From SURF-25 sp040754255 (GTDB lineage: Bacteria; Omnitrophota; Gorgyraeia; Gygaellales; Profunditerraquicolaceae): DNA of 18,456 nt. Of the stretch, positions 14,412 to 18,456 are shown piece after piece. The position numbers and the translations under genes are program-made. Positions within the stretch are counted from its first letter, which is position 1, and each line of letters begins with the position of its first letter. Under the pieces are notes generated by a model. It did no database searches and was not told the origin of the DNA. It worked only from the letters and a program-made list of their open reading frames with translations. The stretch covers positions 1 through 18,456 of the forward strand of contig JBFMDA010000027.1 in NCBI GenBank assembly GCA_040754255.1. The letters run 5' to 3'.

Positions 14412-15084
14412 CGTAGCGTGCAATCCTTCTCTTTATAATTTTAATCATGGTCTTGCGCAAATCCTCTATCGTATAGGTATAAGGATCGAGCTTGTTGATA
14501 GAATCCGCCAATTCCTTATCCCCGAACGAACTCTCGATCCAGTTGGAAAAATCGTTATTTGCCTTCTCAAGCCTTAAGCGGGATTCAAAGATATGGAAAT
14601 AAATGGAATCGATAGTAATCTTGGCCAGCACATCCACAAATTCATTTAAGTCGTACACTACATAATTCGTAGGCAGTACAAAGCTGACTGACTTTATGAA
14701 ATAGAACTCATCCCCTTCGTGAGAAAATTTCATTTTGGCCAGGGGGTTATCCTTCAAATACGATTCAATGGTCTCAACGATGCGTTCGCGCAATGCCCTG
14801 ATGGTATTAAACTGGATCGTATCGATACTGGCCAATTTCTCTCCCAGTTCATCTTCTCCCAGCACTTCGGTCACCCAGTACGCAAAATCGTTCGGCGGCT
14901 CGGGAGAAAGATACTGATGCTGCTGAAGAAACCGGTGAGTATGATGGTAAATGCTTGACCCCGGTACCTCTTTGGCAAGCGTAAGCAGCTGATTAAGCGT
15001 AGAGGCACGTAAACCGGTGAGCCCTGAAAGGTGTAACCGAGTATAAAATCTGAAAGGTTCTTTTGCTTTTTTTAATTCCGGCAC
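14398..15084 (-). CDS. DUF5752-like protein of unknown function
   Basis: A 228-residue soluble protein without membrane segment or signal peptide. I recognise the opening FRFYTRLHLSGLTGLRA (residues 11-27), the VPGSSIYHHTHRFLQQHQYL run (40-59) and PEPPNDFAYWVTEVLG (62-77) as the DUF5752 family, which has no known activity. The His cluster HHTH (47-50) with nearby H56 could bind metal, but that is speculation. The second half (from about 140) looks like a helical domain with the repeated acidic pattern FSNWIESSFGDKELADSI, resembling the N-terminal YWVTEVLGEDELGEKL, so the protein may contain an internal duplication. It starts with GTG at 15084, 7 nt after AAGGAG, and overlaps otsB by 13 nt and treT by 14 nt. 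Tight coupling to both suggests a trehalose-related role. Confidence 0.75.
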   Translation of the reverse strand: MPELKKAKEPFRFYTRLHLSGLTGLRASTLNQLLTLAKEVPGSSIYHHTHRFLQQHQYLSPEPPNDFAYWVTEVLGEDELGEKLASIDTIQFNTIRALRERIVETIESYLKDNPLAKMKFSHEGDEFYFIKSVSFVLPTNYVVYDLNEFVDVLAKITIDSIYFHIFESRLRLEKANNDFSNWIESSFGDKELADSINKLDPYTYTIEDLRKTMIKIIKRRIARYDGKG

Positions 15085-15887
15085 CGAACATCTCCTTCTT
15101 TAAGCCGCATAAGCTCTTCAAACAGCCGCACTACTTCCTTTGTATTTCGCACGTAGAACCGCGCATAGGATTCTTTCGGAAGACCGACATGCACACCTAT
15201 ACCCTTGTTTCTCACTGCACGGAACGCATCCTCATCAGTAACATCATCACCGATATAAATCGGCAAAAGGGAAGCCTCCCTGCTTGAAAATTTCTGCCTC
15301 GCAAATAACCACAACACTGCCTTGCCCTTATCCCAAGAAACCGGCGGCCTTATTTCCATCACCATCTTTCCCGAGCTCGTCTTTACCTTATGCGTAAGAA
15401 CATACGTCATCACAGATCCCTCAAACGCTGTTTTTATTTCAGGAATTAGGCTGCGCTTCGCAAGACGGTAATGGAGGCTCAAAGAAAAACCCTTATCTTC
15501 AAGAAATACGCCTTTAAAACGGGATACCTTCTCTAAAATTTCTGGTTTAAGCTCTCGGAGTATCTTTCTGAAACCCGCATACACAGGGCTCCTGAACCTT
15601 ATCTGCGGCCCCTCAATCTCAAAACCGTGATTACCCACATATATGATTCCCTTGATACCGACCAACCGCTTGATATCTTTTAACGCTCTCCCCGTAATAA
15701 CTACTATAGTATAATCTCTCTGCCGTGTCAAATCACTCAATAGTTGCTTCGTTTTTCTAGACAAAAGCGCCCTCTGCGGCTTATCGACAATGGGCGTTAA
15801 AGTCCCGTCGTAATCTAAAAATAACATTATACGCTTGTTATGCAGCTTCTCTTCAAACTCTTCCCAGTGCCCGAGCGCGTACTTCAT
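15072..15887 (-). CDS. otsB: Trehalose-6-phosphate phosphatase OtsB
   Basis: A 271-residue HAD-superfamily phosphatase that removes phosphate from trehalose-6-phosphate, the second step of the OtsA/OtsB route. Motif I is LFLDYDGTLTPI with nucleophile D25 and acid/base D27, motif II is VVITGR, the GNHGFEIEG segment is typical of OtsB, and motif IV is GDDVTDEDAF at 213-222. The frame is open 19 codons further upstream to a GTG, but the ATG at 15887 overlaps the antiporter stop as ATGA, the usual coupled arrangement, and matches normal OtsB N-termini, so it is chosen. The Shine-Dalgarno is weak, as expected if it is reinitiated. Confidence 0.94.
   Translation of the reverse strand: MKYALGHWEEFEEKLHNKRIMLFLDYDGTLTPIVDKPQRALLSRKTKQLLSDLTRQRDYTIVVITGRALKDIKRLVGIKGIIYVGNHGFEIEGPQIRFRSPVYAGFRKILRELKPEILEKVSRFKGVFLEDKGFSLSLHYRLAKRSLIPEIKTAFEGSVMTYVLTHKVKTSSGKMVMEIRPPVSWDKGKAVLWLFARQKFSSREASLLPIYIGDDVTDEDAFRAVRNKGIGVHVGLPKESYARFYVRNTKEVVRLFEELMRLKEGDVRCRN
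15092..15097 (-). promoter_or_regulatory. Ribosome binding site for the GTG start of the DUF5752-like gene
   Basis: AAGGAG on the minus strand lies 7 nt before GTG at 15084, inside the end of otsB. No in-frame ATG is near, so this site decides the start. Confidence 0.75.
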
Positions 15888-17074
15888 GGCGAAGAACTCT
15901 GCAATGCTACATCTCCGGCCTTGTGCAACGCGTACTTTGTACACAAAGGGCCAATTATTTCATAGATAACCGTTGTGGCAATAATAGTTGTAAAAATCAT
16001 ATTCCCGACATCGGGAAAATCATTCTTTGCGATAAGCGCGCAACCGAGCGCAACGCCTGCCTGGGGAATTAGGGCAAGGCCTAAATATTTTTTAATATTA
16101 CTTTGCGCGCGCGCAAAATGCGCCCCAACGCCTGCCCCGCACATTTTCCCAAGTACGCGGGATATAAGGTAAGTGATACCAATCAATCCCAGCTTTGGTA
16201 AAATACTTATTTCTAGATTTGCGCCCGCCAATACGAAAAAGAGCAAGAACAAAGGAGGGTCTATGGTCTTTAAACTCTCGAAGAATTTAAGCGGGGTTTT
16301 GTCTATATTAATAAGGACTGCTCCAAAAAACATATTTGAGAGCAGTACTGAGAGGTGAAACCGTAGTGCCAAGCCTATCGTGAGAAAAACAAAACCTATT
16401 GTTAAGATTAACAGCTCTGCCTGGGAACGCAAAAATTTTGACAGAGAAGAAAGCAACGCCGCTACTATGGCACCTAATACAAAGGCTCCCACTATAGTTA
16501 ATAAAGACGCAGAAAATACCTTAAATAAAAAGAACCCTGCAAGCATATGGTTATAAATTGCCTGGGCAACCGCCAAGGAAACTGCAAATATGATAAGACA
16601 CCAGGCATCGTCAATTGCTACTACCCCCAGAAGCGTATCAGTAAAATTACCTTTTGAGCGGAATTCTCTTATCACCATCACGGTAGCTGCCGGGGCTGTT
16701 GCTGAAGCGATGGCACCGAATACTAACGCGATATAGAAAGGCTGATGCAGGATGAATAAAAATGCCAGCGTCACAAAAATCCACGCACCCGTTGCTTCAA
16801 GCACGGATATCCAAAGCACAGACTTGCCGATACGCCTGAAATTTTCTATAGAAAAATTCTGCCCGATACCAAAGGCAATCATTCCTAATACGATATTCGA
16901 AACCAGCGCCGATGACTGCAATAGCTCGCCCGAAAGCAACGACCCTACCGAAGGGCCTACCAGTATACCCAGCAACAAATAGGCGGTTACTGCAGGGAAT
17001 TTTATTTTGTTGAGCAGCTTCGCCAGCGCCAGGCCCGCAAGCAGGGTAAAACCGATCCCTAACACCGTATTCAT
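15884..17074 (-). CDS. CPA2-family cation/proton antiporter
   Basis: A 396-residue membrane protein with about 12 hydrophobic segments and the Na+/H+ exchanger fold (KefB/NapA-like). The ion-binding pair is seen as VVAIDDAWCLI, with D155 and D156, after ATAPAATVMVIREF (126-139), the conserved helix-4/helix-5 pattern of CPA2 antiporters. It lacks the C-terminal RCK (TrkA-N) domain of KefB/KefC, so any regulation must come from elsewhere, perhaps from the CBS protein encoded just upstream. It probably moves Na+ or K+ against protons in the inner membrane. The ATG at 17074 follows the CBS stop directly (TAGATG). Its place between otsA and otsB ties ion balance to trehalose synthesis. Confidence 0.92.
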   Translation of the reverse strand: MNTVLGIGFTLLAGLALAKLLNKIKFPAVTAYLLLGILVGPSVGSLLSGELLQSSALVSNIVLGMIAFGIGQNFSIENFRRIGKSVLWISVLEATGAWIFVTLAFLFILHQPFYIALVFGAIASATAPAATVMVIREFRSKGNFTDTLLGVVAIDDAWCLIIFAVSLAVAQAIYNHMLAGFFLFKVFSASLLTIVGAFVLGAIVAALLSSLSKFLRSQAELLILTIGFVFLTIGLALRFHLSVLLSNMFFGAVLINIDKTPLKFFESLKTIDPPLFLLFFVLAGANLEISILPKLGLIGITYLISRVLGKMCGAGVGAHFARAQSNIKKYLGLALIPQAGVALGCALIAKNDFPDVGNMIFTTIIATTVIYEIIGPLCTKYALHKAGDVALQSSSP

Positions 17075-17545
17075 CTACACAACGCCTTTTTGCCGGAAGA
17101 CCTCGCGGATAATATCAAATATTCCTATCATCCCCACGAGCCTGCCTCCTTTGTCAACAACCGGGAATTCTTCTTTAAGGTGCATTTTCATAAGATTGAA
17201 GGCCTCCTCAAGGGTCGCCTCCTCTGTTAAAGAAACGACCTTCTTTTCCATAATATCTTCCACTACCACTAAATCGCCTATTTCTTCGGTCAAATCTATA
17301 TGGAATATGTCCTCCCCTTCTTCTTCGTCAAGGAAAGGGACCGCCTTTAATACTTCGGGGTTATAGGGCCGGAATACGTTAAGCAGGTTACGGAAAGAAA
17401 CAATACCCGCTAAATGGCCCTGCGCATCGACAACCGGCACGAGGGGAAATATGTGGAATTTAATAAATATTTTGAGCAATGCCTTAAGCGTGGTGTTGCG
17501 CTTTACGGTAATCACATTTTTCGACATTATCTCTTTTATCAGCAT
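17075..17545 (-). CDS. CBS-domain pair protein
   Basis: A 156-residue protein made almost entirely of two CBS motifs (Bateman module). CBS1, residues 1-60, has IMSKNVITVKRNTTLKAL and LVPVVDAQGHLAGIVS. CBS2, residues 95-150, has IMEKKVVSLTEEATLEEA and EFPVVDKGGRLVGMIG. They are joined by an acidic segment (DEEEGEDIFHIDLTEEIGD). Stand-alone CBS pairs bind adenine nucleotides or S-adenosyl compounds and control partner enzymes or transporters. Here the likely partner is the antiporter encoded immediately downstream. The ATG at 17545 has AAGGAG 5 nt upstream, formed by the last codons of otsA. Confidence 0.93.
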   Translation of the reverse strand: MLIKEIMSKNVITVKRNTTLKALLKIFIKFHIFPLVPVVDAQGHLAGIVSFRNLLNVFRPYNPEVLKAVPFLDEEEGEDIFHIDLTEEIGDLVVVEDIMEKKVVSLTEEATLEEAFNLMKMHLKEEFPVVDKGGRLVGMIGIFDIIREVFRQKGVV

Positions 17546-17547
17546 GG

Positions 17548-18456
17548 CTACTCCTTGAATTCAAACTTCAAAAGTTCAGATAAGACTTTACCAGACCAGC
17601 GGAAAATGTTGTGCTGTTGAATCAGGTCCCTCATTTTCGACATCCTCTTCTTGCGTTCCTCATCATTCATCGATAACGCAAAGAAAATCCCTTCGCTGAA
17701 TTGCTCGCGATCATACGGATTCACCAGGATCGCATCAGTGAGCTCCCTTGATGCGCCAGTAAACTGGCTTAATACAAGCATCCCCTGTTCATCCGAACGG
17801 CTGGCAACAAATTCTTTCGCAACAAGGTTCATCCCGTCGTGAAGCGAGCTTACCAGACATACATCGCCCATACGGTAAAACGCAATAAGGTCAAGAAAAG
17901 ACAGGTGCCGTCTTACTAAAATGATCGGTTCCCAGGTATCGGTTGAGTGTTTCCAGTTAATCTCTTCTACGAGCGCATTGATCTCGTCATTGAGCTCCTT
18001 ATATTTAGGGATGTGAATACGGCTCAGCTCTCCCATTTGCAAGAAGACGACCTTTTCTTTCAATTCCGGGTGCTTCTCCAGCAACCCATCCATGGCAAGA
18101 AGCCGCTCGGGGATACCTTTGGTATAATCAATGCGGTCAAGCCCCAGCAAGACCTTGTAGCCGCCAAGCCTGAATTCTTCAACGAGTGCCCCCTGGATCT
18201 TTAGGACCTCAGCCGAAACAGACATCCGGTTGATGCCTTCAAAATCAATACTGATAGGATACGGCCTGATAAGGGTTTCGTGGTCCTGACGGGTCACAGA
18301 GAACTTCTCCCGGTCGATTTTCGATTCTATCTCCCTGTCCACGGCCTCTATAAAATTATCGCGGTGGTTGCGGATATGAAAACCTAAAAGGTCATTTGCA
18401 AGAAGCCCCTCAAGGATTTCTTTTTTTTGAGGGCAGATCCTGAAAGAATCATAGTT
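17548..18456 (-). CDS. otsA: Trehalose-6-phosphate synthase OtsA (5' partial)
   Basis: The C-terminal 302 codons of a GT20 glycosyltransferase that makes trehalose-6-phosphate from UDP-glucose and glucose-6-phosphate. The frame is open to the right edge. The first visible residues (NYDSFRICPQKKEILEGLL, then DLLGFHIRNH) match the middle of OtsA, so roughly the first 160-180 residues are outside. A GTG at 18342 is internal and not a real start. Catalytic and substrate-binding segments are intact: LLGLDRIDYTKGIPERLLA, LVRRHLSFLDLIAFYRMGDVCLVSS, HDGMNLVAKEF and FTGASRELTDAILVNPYD. The C-terminus is normal, ending in FEFKE with no OtsB domain fused, consistent with a separate otsB downstream. Confidence 0.96.
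   Translation of the reverse strand, partial: NYDSFRICPQKKEILEGLLANDLLGFHIRNHRDNFIEAVDREIESKIDREKFSVTRQDHETLIRPYPISIDFEGINRMSVSAEVLKIQGALVEEFRLGGYKVLLGLDRIDYTKGIPERLLAMDGLLEKHPELKEKVVFLQMGELSRIHIPKYKELNDEINALVEEINWKHSTDTWEPIILVRRHLSFLDLIAFYRMGDVCLVSSLHDGMNLVAKEFVASRSDEQGMLVLSQFTGASRELTDAILVNPYDREQFSEGIFFALSMNDEERKKRMSKMRDLIQQHNIFRWSGKVLSELLKFEFKE

Noticed and set aside
15884..15944. Longer OtsB starting from GTG at 15944
   Set aside because: The extra 19 residues are antiporter C-terminus read in another frame; the ATG at 15887 gives the usual ATGA overlap and a normal OtsB N-terminus.

Overview
The window reads as a chromosomal stretch from an uncultivated Gram-negative-type bacterium, possibly Candidatus Omnitrophota or another PVC-group relative. 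That placement is an inference from memory of the gene mix (TreT with a DUF5752 partner, a GroES variant with a long roof insert, an AsmA-like protein, Wzm/Wzt-type export) and was not tested by a search. All 19 protein genes lie on the minus strand, so transcription runs from high to low coordinates. Coding density is very high, many neighbours overlap by 4 to 14 nt, and the longest gap without a gene is about 100 nt. I see no tRNA, rRNA, CRISPR array, insertion sequence or attachment site.

Right part (18456 to 12763): an osmoadaptation operon. In transcription order it holds otsA (trehalose-6-phosphate synthase, 5' end outside the window), a CBS-pair protein, a CPA2-type cation/proton antiporter, otsB (trehalose-6-phosphate phosphatase), a DUF5752-like protein of unknown role, treT (trehalose synthase from NDP-glucose and glucose) and a half-size EamA-type membrane protein. 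Two different trehalose routes and an ion transporter therefore appear to be co-expressed.

Middle (12748 to 10819): a short unit with a plausible sigma70-type promoter, a B12-binding-type radical SAM protein and a ferritin with a complete ferroxidase centre, closed by a strong intrinsic terminator.

Centre (10782 to 7741): the most striking gene. It is one continuous 1013-codon frame with an N-terminal membrane helix, about 170 residues of coiled coil, a Pro/Glu-rich linker, and then a complete, canonical-looking elongation factor G of about 695 residues. As it reads, this is a membrane-tethered EF-G.

Left part (7709 to 1): a promoter with a perfect TATAAT box and 17-nt spacer leads into a small four-helix membrane protein (phage-holin-4_2/YvlD type), a secreted PEBP (YbhB/YbcL) protein and an AsmA-like anchored protein. 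A small hairpin follows, and then a tightly overlapping polysaccharide cluster: GroES-like co-chaperonin, GT4 glycosyltransferase, WecA/MraY-like phosphoglycosyl transferase, UGM-like flavoprotein, Wzm permease and Wzt ATPase (3' end outside the window). The last three suggest a lipid-linked glycan exported by an ABC transporter. Several proteins carry unusual residues at normally invariant positions: Gln for the H-loop His in Wzt, and Asn for the third catalytic Asp in the WecA-like enzyme.
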